Part shown: positions 34,910 to 46,322 of the stretch, piece by piece | How the letters are laid out: every line of letters starts with the position of its first letter | How positions within the stretch are numbered: position 1 is the stretch's first letter | Origin: Nyssa sinensis | Taxonomy: Eukaryota > Streptophyta > Magnoliopsida > Cornales > Nyssaceae | NCBI GenBank assembly: GCA_008638375.1 | Contig: VIRR01000511.1 | Location: 186,001-250,000, forward strand | Length of the DNA: 64,000 bases | Reading direction: 5' to 3' | Notes under the pieces: model-generated | Database searches by the model: none | Told to the model about the DNA's origin: nothing | What the model saw: only the letters and a program-made list of their open reading frames with translations | Program-made: the position numbers and the translations under genes

Positions 34910-37509
34910 ATGTCGGCCTCCGATGTTCAATCAAGCATCGGTCATAAAACGTAAGAGTTTTTAGAGAAATATGATCAAATAGAGGTTAATCTTGAAACTA
35001 GTATCCCATTAGAAAATGTAGAAAATAGGATTGTTGGTAACCCAACCTTAGTTCTACCTTAGTTCTAAAGTCAGAATAATGGAGGCTTTTATAAAGCCTA
35101 GGAACATTGGTGGGGAGATCTCGGGTAAATCCTACAAAATGGATGAGGGAGAAAGCATCATGACTCAGAGCAAGATAGATGCTCTGAGGGATACTTTTGA
35201 CCCTCCTACAAACGTGTCCTATAGGGTACCAAGACCCATAGATCGCCCCTCCAATATTTAGCAAGGTGAGATTTGTGCTTACCTTGAGTGGTTTGAGATA
35301 GGGGTTCGATTCTCCTTCCACCCTTTTATTAAGAAATTTTTCAATTGGTTTAAGATATACCCAACTGATCTAAATATAAACAGTTGGAGGCATTTATTGG
35401 GGTTTATAGTTTTAGGACACCTGGACGATGTAGAGGTAAACTTCCCTCTTATTAGGAGTAATATGGACATAAAATACCTGAAATCGGGAGGCATGTTTTA
35501 TATGTCTTTCCCCAAGGGGTTCAGACCTCTCTCCTCTATACTCACTTCCAACAAGACTTAGAAGAAGTGGTACTTCTTCGTAGAAGGAGCCTGGGAGTTC
35601 AAGGACTTTGAGAACCAGGTTTCAACCTTCCTATGAAGGATTGGAATCAAGAGTGAGGCCCTTTTTTTGTTTTGCACTTTTTCCTTTTTGGGTCTTCATG
35701 TTCTGGTTGTTTCTTTTTTCTTTTTAAGCCTAATCCTGTGCCTTTGTACAAATAAAAGGGCTTGGAAAAGGTTGATCTTCAATAGAAGTACAAAAAGCTT
35801 CTTCAGACCAACAACCACTGTCACGAGGCCATCATCTGTCCCAAAAACTTAATAGAGGCCGGTTTGGTGTGAGATCATACCAAGAGTCTGAAGAAATCTC
35901 TGGTAACCAGATGGGTGCCAAGCAAGAAGAAGAAGAAGGTTAGGGAAAGTTCATCCCCTGCCGAGCCTCCCCTTTTGGAGAAGAGAAATAGGCTAATTTT
36001 CAACTCCCCCGAGAGAACTATCTCGGAGGATTTAGGAATTTCTCCTACTCAGGAGGGTCTTCTGCCCCCAATACCTTCTATACTGAAGAAGAGAAGAGGG
36101 AAGGGAAAATTGGTTGCCGTCTCCTCAAGGTTTGATAACTCTGACGTGACAGTCATAAAGAAGGCCTATAAGGACTTTTGGGCTATGAGCCCAAGCAAAT
36201 TCACAAGGCTAAAGCCCCAAAAGATAGCTAAGGATTTAATGCTCTTTCATATGAGGGTGAGTTCCACATTATCTCTCTTTATTTTCACTTTCCTGGTTTT
36301 GTATTTTGAATATAAGCCATTCTAAATTGATTATGTTGTTTGTGTTTTTCAGGTCATACATGGTTTGGCAGTCATTATGGACTACCCTAAAAATCTCGAA
36401 CAGATTGACGCCCTCCAATCTAAGCTCGATGAAGCTAGATTCCAATTGAGAACTACATAGTCTTCGGTGACGGCTGCTGAGGAAAGACTGAAAGAGGCTG
36501 CCAATTCCCACTCCATCTTGGAGTTTGAGAAGGATGCCCTTGCTATAGAGCTAAAAGATATCAAGAAGTAGGGCTGCAAACGGATCCGAATTTGATGCGT
36601 TTAATATAAAATCTGATTCGTTTATCTAACGGATCATTCGAATGTTGATCCGTATCCGAATCTGTTAATAACCGAATCTCCGATCCGTTAACCCGGTTCG
36701 ATCCGTTTAAAATTTTAATACTTTACATGGCTATAAATCTGTATTAATCCAAAATCTGCTATTTAAATAATTATTAAAAATAAAAACTACACTAACCAAC
36801 CATAATTAAATAATAAATCAATCATAAAATTATAATAAATAGTTATTTAAAATTAAAATATAATAAAAAACTACCATGTCCATAATATTAAAATATCATA
36901 AATCCTTACATAAAACTGAAATCAAAAAGTCCACAATATTCAAACTATTACATAATTAAACATATACTCAATGGTCCTTATTAATTATATATATATAATA
37001 TTAATTTTAATATATTATATATATATATAAACGGATCGGATCGGATAGGATCAACCTATATCATATCTGGTCCGTTTATATTTGGGATAATCGGATTTGA
37101 ATCAGATCGGGTCACGGATCACTATTTCTAAAACCATATCCGAACTTAGCGGATCGGATCGAGTCGTAACCCGCTCCATTGAAAGCTCTATTAAGAAAAA
37201 ATTCGCAGACTTCCAAGTTGTGTCTATCAAGAAGGTTCAAGACATCGCTGAAGCCATAAAAGCTCAGACTGAAGTGGATCTGAAGGCTGAAGTTTAGGAT
37301 CTGGGTGGCGAGCTGATTGAATATGGATACCAAACCTTCAGGGCAAAACTCCGTAAAAAGTATCCTGACTTGGATCTGACTGGAGTAAATGATATTGAAG
37401 TATTCCAAGTTAACATTGATACGCTAGATGCTGACAATGAAGAAGAAGAGGTGGATTTAGAACTCCTTCAAGTTGCTCCATCAGAGACTGTTGAGCCAGC
37501 AGTAGAGTA
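34910..37509 (+). pseudogene. Antisense gene of the Tat-type element (gypsy-type transposon ORF)
   Basis: On the strand opposite to gag-pol, frames joined across stops give MSASDVQSSIGHKT at 34910, then FSFHPFIKKFFNWFKIYPTD and INSWRHLLGFIVLGHLDDVE (about 35300-35430). This resembles the plant family Pfam calls putative gypsy type transposon (Transposase_28). A basic stretch (PSKKKKKVRESS) and coiled-coil-like acidic C-terminus (DLDLTGVNDIEVFQ, ending at 37509) follow. Two intron-like breaks have GT-AG ends: about 35653-35728 and 36257-36352 (GTGAGT...TTTTTCAG). A hAT-like insertion sits at 36569-37160. Function unknown; related antisense ORFs are known in Grande and Retand elements. Confidence 0.65.
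36569..37160. mobile_element. hAT-like non-autonomous insertion in the antisense gene
   Basis: Starts TAGGGCTGCAAACGGATCCG, close to the TAGGGGTGCAAACG end of the element at 50687. It is filled with CGGATC words at both ends and AT-rich sequence between. The right boundary and target duplication could not be fixed; it interrupts codons that otherwise run across the antisense gene. Confidence 0.5.
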
Positions 37510-37859
37510 GACTTGGGATGTTTTTGTATTTTTTCCTTTCTATTTTTCTGCTATTTATTTGACTTTGTAACTTTCCCATTTTGGGCTTCAATATATAAAA
37601 TTTTTTATTTCTCCATAACTTACGTTTTGCTTTGAAATCTTTGTATCATAACTAGCTTCAAGATGATTTCTTCAATATACAAGCTCTCTCAGAGATTCTA
37701 AAGCACTTATAAGGCATTTCAGAGGTCAAAATAACAAGACATACAGAACTGCCACACTTATAAATAAAAAATAAGGTTTCTTAGGCATTTGCATACTGAT
37801 AAGTCATAATATACCAACCTATAATACTTGTACTTAAAACAAGCCTTTTCTAGAGATTT

Positions 37860-38885
37860 GTAGAGTGAGAAAAGCGGACCAAACCTATAACATTCGTAAT
37901 GAATACAAGGTTTTAAGGGATCTGTACATTGATAAAATGGATCAGACCTATAGTACTTGTATTGAACACAAGACCTTTAGGGATCTGTACATTAATTCAA
38001 TGGACCAAACCTCCGACACTTGTGATGGTTACAAGGCTTTTAGGGATCTGTACATTGATAAAATGAACCAGACCTATAGTATTTTTATTGAACACAAGAC
38101 ATTTAGGGATCTGTACATTGATTTAATGGACCAGACTTGTGACACTTGTGATGGACATAAGGTTTTTCGGGGTCTGTAAATTGAGTGAAATGGACCAAAC
38201 CTATAGCACTTGTAATGGATACAAGGCTTTTAGGGGTCTGTGCCTTGATAAAATAAACTAGACCTATAGCACTCGTAACGGATACAAGGCTTTTAGGAGT
38301 CTGTGTATTGAGTGAAATAGACCAAACTTGTAGCACTTGTAATGGATATGGTGCTTTTAGAGGTCTGTGCATTGAGTGAAATGAACTAAACTTTTTGCAC
38401 TTGTAATGGTTACAAGGCTTTTAGGGGTTTGTGCATTGATAAAATGGACCAGACTTGTGGCACTTGTAATAGATACAAGGCTTTTAAGGATTTGATAAAA
38501 TGGATCAAACCTGTGACACTCGTAATGGATATAAAGCTTTTAGGGGTTTGTGCATTGAGTGAAATGAACCAGACCTATAGCACTTGTAATGGTTACAAGG
38601 CTTTTATGGATATGTGCATTGATAAAATGGACCAAACCTATAGCATTTGTAATGAATATAAGGCTTTTAGGGATCTGTGCATTGAGTGAAATGGACCAAA
38701 CTTGTAGCACTTGTAATGAATACAAGGCTTTTAGGGGTCTGTACATTAAGTGAAATGGACCAGACCTGTAGCACTTGTAATGGTTATAAGGCTTTTAGGG
38801 TTCTGTACATAGATAAAATGGACCAGACCTATAGTTGTTGTATTGAACACGAAACCTTTATGGATCTATACATTGGTCAAAAAAC
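37860..38885. repeat. Minisatellite with about 63-bp period
   Basis: About 15 copies of a unit containing GGACCAGACCTATAGCACTT and AAGGCTTTTAGGGGTCTG. The first units repeat exactly every 63 bp (TCTGTACATT at 37921, 37984, 38047, 38110) and stay open on the plus strand as a 21-residue repeat (RDLYIDKMDQTYSTCIEHKT F-type). Later units vary by a base or more and break the frame. It lies between integrase and the antisense gene of the Tat-type element. Confidence 0.93.
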
Positions 38886-38919
38886 TTTAAAGTAAATCCA
38901 ATGTAGCTTTTTTATTGAT

Positions 38920-40020
38920 AATACTTACGTAAATGTTTAATGTTCCAAGGTCTAGGTATAGGCTTCCTAGTTGAATCTTCCAACCAATAAGTCGTAGGTC
39001 TGATGATCTTGATTACTTTATAAGGTCCTTCCCAATTAGGGGAGAGCTTTCCTATGGTGGGATATTTAGTGTTTGGAAACACTCTTCTAAGGGAGAGATC
39101 TCTGAGTTGGAAATGGGTGGGTTTTAACCCCTAATTGAAACAATAAGTCATTCTTTGTTCATAGGCTTTAGTCCTAATCCGAGCTTACTCACGTCTTTCT
39201 TCTAGTAGGTCCAGATTTTCTACAAGCAATTGGTAATTGGCCTCTTGGTCAAAGCAGTCTGTTTTAAAGGTTGGTATGCCAATCTCAATAAGAATGATTG
39301 CCTCAGTGCCATAGGCAAGTGAAAATGGTGTTTCTGCAGTTAGGATTCTTTTAGTAGTTCTGTAGGCCCAAAGTACTCCGAGGAGCTCTTTGACCCACCT
39401 TCCCTTGGCTTCTTCTAACCTTTTTTTTATTGCTTCGAGGATAGTACGATTGGTAACCTCGACTTACCCATTAGCTTGAGGATGCCCTGAAGAGAAGAAG
39501 TGGTAACTAATATGCAGGTCTTTACAGAACTTCCCGAATACCTTTCTAACAAACTGCGTCCTATTGTCTGAAATAATGATGCAGGGTATACCGAACCTGT
39601 ACACAACATTTTTTCAAGTGAGATTGTTTACTTCTACCTCTATGATGTGGGTCGTGGTTCAACTTCTGCCTATTTAGAGAAATAGTCAACGACGACTAGC
39701 AGGAATCTTCTGTTCTGAGGGGTTTTTGGCAATGGCCCTACAATGTCCATTCTCTATGGTCGAAAGGCTAGGGACTTGTGATAAGGATGAGTTCATGACG
39801 AGGTTGATGTTGGTAAGAGGAAAAACGTTGACATTTGTCACACTTTCGAACATATTTCTTAGTCAGCTTTAGCATACCGAGCCAATAGTAGCTCTGGGTT
39901 GGTGCTCGGTAAGCTATGGTCCTACCGCTGTTATGGTTGCCACTAATCCCCTCATGTATCTCAGCTAGGACGTAGTGGACTTCTTTTGGAGTTAAGCACC
40001 ATAGGAAGGGCTATGTGTAG
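38920..40020 (-). pseudogene. Integrase region of the Tat-type element
   Basis: Frames joined across stops give IIISDNRTQFVRKVFGKFCK (second catalytic Asp region), then HPQANG-VEVTNRTILEAIKK (catalytic Glu region with one stop), WAYRTTKRILTAETPFSLAY and the C-terminal GPYKVIKIIRPTTYWLED. It is decayed but unmistakable. Confidence 0.85.
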
Positions 40021-40025
40021 GATCT

Positions 40026-40540
40026 TCAATAAAGCTTTTCTTTAAGAATTAAATACCGAACTGCCATAATTCGAATTCTCCTAACATGATTCTTGTCTTC
40101 TGGAAGCAGCCCTTCCTTTAGGTACTGGATGATGAGAGTCATCCAATTCTGAGGTTGTTCTAAATCTTGAAGGGACTGTATTACCTCAATACTAGGTTTT
40201 GACTGATAGGAGGTTTTTACCATTAAGTCCCTTTTTGGCTTGAGATGGGAGGCCATATTTGCTAAAGCGTTGGACCAAGAGTTTTGGTTCCTTTCAATCT
40301 TTTGATTAGTGAACTTGTAGAAAGATCGCTTTAGCGATAACACCAGCTCTGAATATTTGGTCATTCTGTTATCTTTGGTGTAAAATTTTTCCAAAACTTG
40401 ACTCACTAAAAGTTGAGAGTCAAAGAATGCGTCAAGATCCAGAGCTTTGCATTCTAGAGCCAATTTCATCCCGAGGATAAGTGCTTCATATTCAGCTTCA
40501 TTGTTAGAGGCTCTGAACCCCAAGTTGACAGCTTTTTCGG
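40026..40540 (-). pseudogene. Second (archaeal-type) RNase H of the Tat-type element
   Basis: GFRASNNEAEYEALILGMKL contains the NNEAEYEALI block, followed by a DSQLLVSQV segment with the conserved Asp. This additional RNase H domain after the first is characteristic of Tat-lineage elements. A stop ends the open stretch near 40026. Confidence 0.85.
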
Positions 40541-40658
40541 TTACGATCCCATCATATGATTGAAGTATTATACCTACTCCAGAGCCTTTGTCCGTAGATG
40601 AACCATCTGTGTAAAGTAGTTATACCAAAGTGTCTATAGTGGTTTGATCTTTTGAATG

Positions 40659-41045
40659 CTACATTCCAGTGAATTCTGCTATAAAGTATGCTAATACTTG
40701 ACCTTTGATAGCAGTCCATGGCATATAGGATATGCAAAATTCTCCCAGTTCTATTGACCATTTGATCAGTCGTCCCGAAACTTCAGGTTTATGTAGGACT
40801 GATTTTAAAGGATAGGATGTAGGGATTATGATAGGATGAACTTGAAAGTACGATCTGAGCTTTTGAGCAGATATTACCAAGGCTAAGGCCAATTTTTCAA
40901 TTTTGGAGTACCTCGTCTCAGTGTCTAGAAGTGTTTTGCTGATGTAGAAAATAGGCCTCTGAATTTCTTTGTCTTCCTTAACTAACGCAGAGTTGATGGC
41001 ACTTTTCGACACAGCTAAGTACATGAGTAGTTTTTCCCCTAGCAC
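40659..41045 (-). pseudogene. RNase H (Ty3 type) of the Tat-type element
   Basis: Reads LYLAVS-type sequence (LLMYLAVSKSAINSALV), then RPIFYISKTLLDTETRYSKI and EKLALALVISAQKLRSYF. These are the hallmark blocks of the reverse-transcriptase-linked RNase H of Ty3 elements. Confidence 0.85.
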
Positions 41046-41960
41046 TGATTTTAAAAAGAGTTCGGGGGAGGCTAAGTATTGCTTGAGCTGTTAGAAGGGA
41101 TCTTCACATCCAAAGGTCCATTGTAGGGCCTTATTCCCCCTCAAGGCTTTAAAGAACGAGAGGCAGCGATCCGTAGATTTAGAGATAAACCTATTCAGTG
41201 ATGCTATCTTTCCATTTAGCCATTGGATATCTTTCTTGGTTTTGAGTGATTCTAGTTCAATTAGAGCCTTGATCTATGAGGGGTCTGCCTCAATTCCTCT
41301 TTGAAAAACTAGAAAACCCAAGATTTTTCCTTCTGTGATCCCGAAGGTACATTTTAATGGGTTAAGTTTCATTATGTGTTTTTTCAAGATATCAAACGTC
41401 TGACTCAAGTGCTAGATGTGGTCACCCTTTTGAACACTTTTGACGAGCATATCGTCGATGTATACTTCTGTCGTATCCCCAATTTGGGGGCCAAACATTC
41501 TGTTTACAAGTTTCTGGTACGTAACTCCAGAGTTTTTCAAACTAAACGACATCACTCTATAACAATAGAGACCTCGTTCTGATATGAAGGTTGTTTTCTC
41601 CTGGTCTTGAGGACACATTTGAATTTGATTGTCTCCAGAGTAAGCATCCGTGAAACTCATAAGTTCCTAACCTGTCGTGGCATCAACAAGTTGATCAGTT
41701 TTGGGAAGAGGAAAGATGTCTTTAGGACAAGCTTTGTTCAAGTCGGTATAGTCAACGCAGACCCTCCACTTGCCGTTCTTCTTTTTTACAAGAACTGTAT
41801 TGGCAAGCCATTATGGGTAGGACATTTTCTTATCATTCCAGCATTTAGCAACCTATGGACCTCTTTATTGATGATTTTGTGACATTCAGGGACAAATATC
41901 CTTCCTTTTTTCTTACTAGGGGATGGTCTGGATCTGTCATCAACTTGTGTGAGATGAAAT
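41046..41960 (-). pseudogene. Reverse transcriptase region of the Tat-type element
   Basis: Contains MSFTDAYSGDNQIQM, RGLYCYRVMSFSLKNSGVTY and EVYIDDMLVKS; YIDD is the catalytic motif. Frame changes and stops interrupt it on both sides. Confidence 0.85.
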
Positions 41961-42290
41961 CAGGATCTATTCCCTTTATATCTTTAGTTTCCCAAGCAAA
42001 TACCGAAATGTTGGCCTTTAGGAATTTGACAATATCCCCTTACTTCAAAGGAGACAAAGCTGAGCCAATGTGTACACATTTCCCTCTTTTTTAGTGTTGA
42101 TGAGCACTTTGATAGGCTCCCCCATTGGTTTGACAGTGCTGTCTCTCCCTTTAGGACTTATTGGCTCGTCAATCTTGGAAGGCCATTCTTCTTCCTCATG
42201 AAGATTCGAAGATAAGGAACTTTCCCTCTCAAGAGGGTACTATAATTGCTATTTGGAAGGTTTTTCTTTTAGTGCGAAGGCATGACATTT

Positions 42291-42872
42291 TCAAGCAATG
42301 GGTTGACAGCCCTTGATGGTGAGAATTTTGTTGTTGTGGACATATTTCAAGCATTGATGGATGGTTGAAGTAACTGCTCCCATCTGGTGGATCCAAGGCC
42401 TCCCAATAATGACACTATAGAGAAATTTAGTGTTTAGGACTATGTATTCAAAGATCAGCGTCTTCTGTCCGTCTCCCTCCCCTACCGTGGTCGGAAGATC
42501 AATTCTGCCCATTGGGATGCTGAGATTCCCATCGAATCCGGCCATGACAGCAATAGTAGCTCTGATGTCATTAGAGTTGAGTTTCATAAGTTTGAAGGGT
42601 TCATAGAATAATACGGTGGTAGAACTTCCAATATCTACGAGAACCCTTTTGATATCAAAATTAGTGATTTTGAGTGAGATGACAAGGGCATCGTTGTAGG
42701 GACAATGTATCTCGATGAGGTCTAATTTAAAGAACTGGATCTGAGGTTCTGACTTCACCTTTTTCTTAATAGTCAAAATTTGAATGATACTAGGTTCTGT
42801 CTTTGCCTCCCGAGCAGATCTTTTCCTAGCTCGGTTATATATTCCTATCATTGTATTGTCAACGTAAAGCAC
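42291..42872 (-). pseudogene. Retropepsin region of the Tat-type element
   Basis: A 193-codon open stretch containing FDIKRVLVDIGSSTTVLFYEP. DIGSS is the catalytic Asp motif of retroviral-type aspartic proteases, usually DTGSS. Downstream, FEYIVLNTKFLYSVIIGRPW contains the flap-following IIGRPW block. This is the longest intact stretch of the element. Confidence 0.85.
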
Positions 42873-42899
42873 GAAGATGACTTGATTATTTTACCATTG

Positions 42900-44533
42900 C
42901 TGATCATTTCAAATTTCCCTCTGTTAAGGCCTTTGCTTTTGCCCTTTTTGAGGTAGTCTTTCGTCATGTGGGTTCTGCCTCCCGTCTTGGCGGACAAACT
43001 CTCTTAGTCATCCTCTTCTGATGAGATGCTCTATTTCTTATTTCAGAGCCCTGCACTCCACGGTCATGTGCCCCTGTACTCCACGGTCATGTGCCCCTGT
43101 TCTTTATAAAGTCATAATATTTATTCTGATTTCTTGAGTCGGGGTGGCTTTTTATTGGCTTTGGCCACCTCAGGTTTTCACGAGTCTGAATTTGTTGAAG
43201 TATGTGGGTAAGAGAAGCATTTAGAGGGGTGTAACTCCCATACCTCCCAAAGTTAGAGTTGTTTTGGGCTCTAGGTGTTGTTCTCTTGTCGAGGCTCCTA
43301 ATCTTCTTCTTGTTAGCGTTGTTATCCCTTTTCTGAACTTGCTCATCCTTTTAAGCTTGTTCTTTAGCTTTTCAGAATTTTTTTTTTGTATCTTTGAGAT
43401 CAATATACTTCCGTGCTCTATCCATGAATGTTGTCATATCAATAGGAGGATTCTTGATTAAGGAATCCTAGAAGTTTCCAAGCCCATGGCCTGAAGTAAG
43501 GGCAACCACTAGGAAACTTGGACTGCAATCGATTATCTCCATGAGCTCGGTATGAAAACGAGCTATGTACTCTTGAAGCAATTTACTCAACTCATTTTGC
43601 TCTAGAGAGGCATGGAACCCTCTGGTTGAGATCATTTGATTCTGAAAGTTTGCTATCTTTCTACCCTTTGAGAGGGTTTTGGTATGACTTGTTACGCAAT
43701 CGGTACTCGTTGTTGATCTTGTACTGCGCCTCCTGGTCCTGGATTCCGGAGAGGAATTTGTCAAGCGTTAGCAGAAGGATGCTGCTTTTCCAAGACTAGG
43801 GGGACTAGAGTCTCAAAAGGTTGGAATTCCTACAGCGCTGGATTGGCTCTAGAGGCCGTTGGAATTAGTATCCTCGTCCTACTCTGGTAATGGACAGTAG
43901 GATGAAACGTAGGCATTACCCTCCCCACAGCTGTTGACGATTGGGGATTAACCTCCATATGAACGGTACCATGGGGGTGTACCGGTTGCATGTCAGACAA
44001 CCCTTCGTTGGAGGATCCTCCGCCCGTGGTGGTGGTAGGAGGTTGAAGTCCTTCGTGAACAAAGTTAGTATGAGGAGGGGGAGGGTTACTCCGTTGGTTC
44101 GAAGCCAGTGAAGCCAGAGCTTGTGACATGGCAATGAGTTGTTCCTGGGAGTATGAAACGTAGGCATTACCCTCCCCACACCTGTTGACGACTGGGGATT
44201 AACCTCCATATGAACGGTACCATGGGGGTGTACCGGTTGCATGTCAGACAACCCTTCGTTGGAGGATCCTTCGCCCGTGGTAGTGGTGGGAGGTTGAAGT
44301 CCTTCGTGAACAACGTTAGTATGAGGAGGGGGAGGGTTACTCCGTTGGTTCGGAGCCAGTGAAGTCAGAGCTTGTGACATGGCAATGAGTTGTTCCTGCA
44401 TCTGATTAGACTGTCGTTAAATCCGATCGAGCTATTGTTGTAAACAAATGGGTGTTTGCCCCATTTCTCTTCCAACAGGAGGTTGATTCTAAGGGTTTTG
44501 GGAGTTCTTTCTAGGACGAAGGCTGGGAGTCAT
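42900..44533 (-). pseudogene. gag region of the Tat-type element
   Basis: Starts near MTPSLRPRKNSQNP at 44533 and continues QLIAMSQALTSLAPNQRSN, a Pro- and Ser-rich N-terminus. A later part reads STRGFHASLEQNELSKLLQE and ARFHTELMEIIDCSPS, matching the retrotransposon gag domain. A 251-bp direct duplication (43902-44152 and 44153-44401) repeats the N-terminal segment and shifts the frame. Several stops are present. Confidence 0.75.
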
Positions 44534-44620
44534 TATCTTTTGAAAGAAAAAGACAATAGATTTGTTGTTTTGAAGAAAAGATAGTAAGAACGATTGGCAT
44601 TCCTACAGACGGCGCCAAAC

Positions 44621-45081
44621 TGATGTTGCTATTTTCTGGTTGGAAGGGCCCCTCATCCTTCACTATCTATCAAGAACTTGAGATCAGAAGGTCATTAGGA
44701 AGGCTCCGGTGGTAGTCGTTCTGATGATAAAGTCAATAAAGAAATAAAAGTAGTGATTCAAGAGAAGAATTGAATGTAAATTAAAAGCATACTTTATGGT
44801 ATTATTTATAGATTGTAGGTCGCTTAAGTTGAGTAGGATTAGGAGCTATAAAAGTAGGAATTTGAAGATATTTAAAGATAGTAGTTGTCATATTGAACTT
44901 TGTTTTCTTATTCTGAGATCGGTAGGATATAGAAAACGGTGCTATTTTCTGAACTATATACCTCTGAACCCTCCGTGTCTGATTGATCTGGATAAAACAA
45001 TCTTTCTTGATCTGTATCCTAAAAAGCTCTGTATAGACACATGTCATGCTTTGAATATGTTTATTACTTTATGGTATATCA
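44621..45081 (-). repeat. 5' LTR of the Tat-type element
   Basis: 461 bp from TGATGTTGCT to GGTATATCA on the plus strand, next to the primer-binding region. It differs from the other LTR at many scattered positions, pointing to an old insertion. Confidence 0.9.
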
Positions 45082-45104
45082 ATTACATTGACCTCTCCTA
45101 CGAT

Positions 45105-45437
45105 TTTTTATTATACTAACCTCTCATATTTTACCTGATATTATATAAGTACCTCCCTCAAGTCAATTTTTCTTCAAAAAGACTAAACTACCCTTTTTAT
45201 TTATTTCTTTGTGCATTTTTTTAATTTTGACCAATTTTTTCTAACTTTAAAAAATTAATTTTATTTTAAAATAAATTGAAGATTTTTATCAATATTTATT
45301 TAAAAAATGAAAAAATAGTCAAAATTTTAAAAATTGGAAATGAAATCATAAAAGGGATAATTTTGTCATTTAAAAAAAATTGACTGAAAGAAGGCATCTA
45401 TATATTGTCATGTAAAACAATGGAGGTTAGTATAATT
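45105..45437. mobile_element. Fold-back MITE
   Basis: About 90-bp arms are inverted: TATACTAACCTC near 45111 pairs with GAGGTTAGTATA near 45422. Further pairing runs through GTCAATTTTTCTTCAAAAAG and AAACTACCCTTTTTA against the opposite arm. There is no coding content. The Tat-type element inserted just to its left. Confidence 0.65.
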
Positions 45438-46073
45438 TTCTCAAAATAATAATAACAATAATATATTAAAGAATTGGGAGTGTTTCTGTTTAATTGAAAA
45501 TGGAATTGTTCTCATGAAACAAGGGTTAGTTTGAGAAGGTCGAAAAGAGAAGAATCGCAAGAGGAAGTAGGAGAGAATTGCGAGTTGAGGATGGAATTTC
45601 GTCTGTCATTCACTTCCCCAAGCATACATTAAGTCTCATGCGTTTAAATTGTAATGGTTTTATTATGATTGATAAAAATGTTCTGTCTCGTCGAATTTTT
45701 ATTTTATCCTATCTCGCATGGATGAATTTGATTTGAAAAAAAAAACCAGATGGAACAAAAATGGAAAAAAGATCCTAAAATTGGATAAAGTGTGAGGCGA
45801 AAATAGATTTCAATATACTGTGCACTCTAATTATATATTTAAATTATATAAATATTTTTAATATTTTAATATTTTTATTTATATAATACATATATTATGT
45901 ATATAATAAATATATATATATATATCTACAACTAAATTTATATTTATAATAATATCATGCTGTCTCTCTCCTTACCGAAATTTTCACGGGCTATTACCAG
46001 TGACCATCACTGCCTCTATTGCGTCAATTTTTTTCTTCTTTTATTTGTATCTTTGTTGTCTCTCATTCCCACC
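45438..46073. other. AT-rich intergenic sequence
   Basis: Contains TA-rich runs near 45900-45930. No gene or element is recognised. Confidence 0.4.
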
Positions 46074-46081
46074 CACAACCC

Positions 46082-46315
46082 TTTTTTTTTTTTTTTCGAT
46101 AATGTGGAACCCTTTGAAAGACGCGGTCTAACCGTGTCAGGACACTTGACCAAGCGTTATCCGGCGGAGGTAAACCACGGATGCACCAAACCGTCCAGTA
46201 GTCCTGTGCATCAAGTAAATCACGAACTCGCGTAGCGACAAAGAGTCGAACCCACATTAAATTGTCTTATCAGCACCTCCAAAACCTTATTCCTTATCAA
46301 CTACGCTACGTCCGG
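46082..46315 (-). mobile_element. tRNA-derived SINE with target duplication
   Basis: On the minus strand the 234-bp element starts CCGGACGTAGCGTAGTTG. It has an A box (TAGCGTAGTTG, 46298-46308) and a B box (GGTTCGACTCT, 46242-46252), and ends in a poly-A tail (T-run at 46082-46096 on plus). ACAACCC flanks both sides (46075-46081 and 46316-46322). This is the full architecture of a polymerase III SINE. Confidence 0.88.
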
Positions 46316-46322
46316 ACAACCC

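Larger units (their letters stand above)
34007..45081 (-). mobile_element. Ty3/gypsy LTR retrotransposon of Tat type, structurally complete, decayed
   Basis: The element is flanked by ATTAC (34002-34006 and 45082-45086). LTRs of 461 bp lie at 44621-45081 (5', for the minus strand) and 34007-34467 (3'). The primer-site region GTTTGGCGCCGTCTG directly follows the 5' LTR, and a C10/A-rich stretch (minus-strand polypurine tract) adjoins the 3' LTR near 34470-34486. Minus-strand order is gag, protease, reverse transcriptase, RNase H, a second archaeal-type RNase H, then integrase. The second RNase H defines the Tat lineage (Ogre, Retand and relatives). All ORFs carry stops. A plus-strand antisense gene and a minisatellite occupy the space between integrase and the 3' LTR. 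Confidence 0.93.

Noticed and set aside
38103..38746. Minus-strand repetitive ORFs across the minisatellite
   Set aside because: Antisense shadows of the 63-bp repeat.
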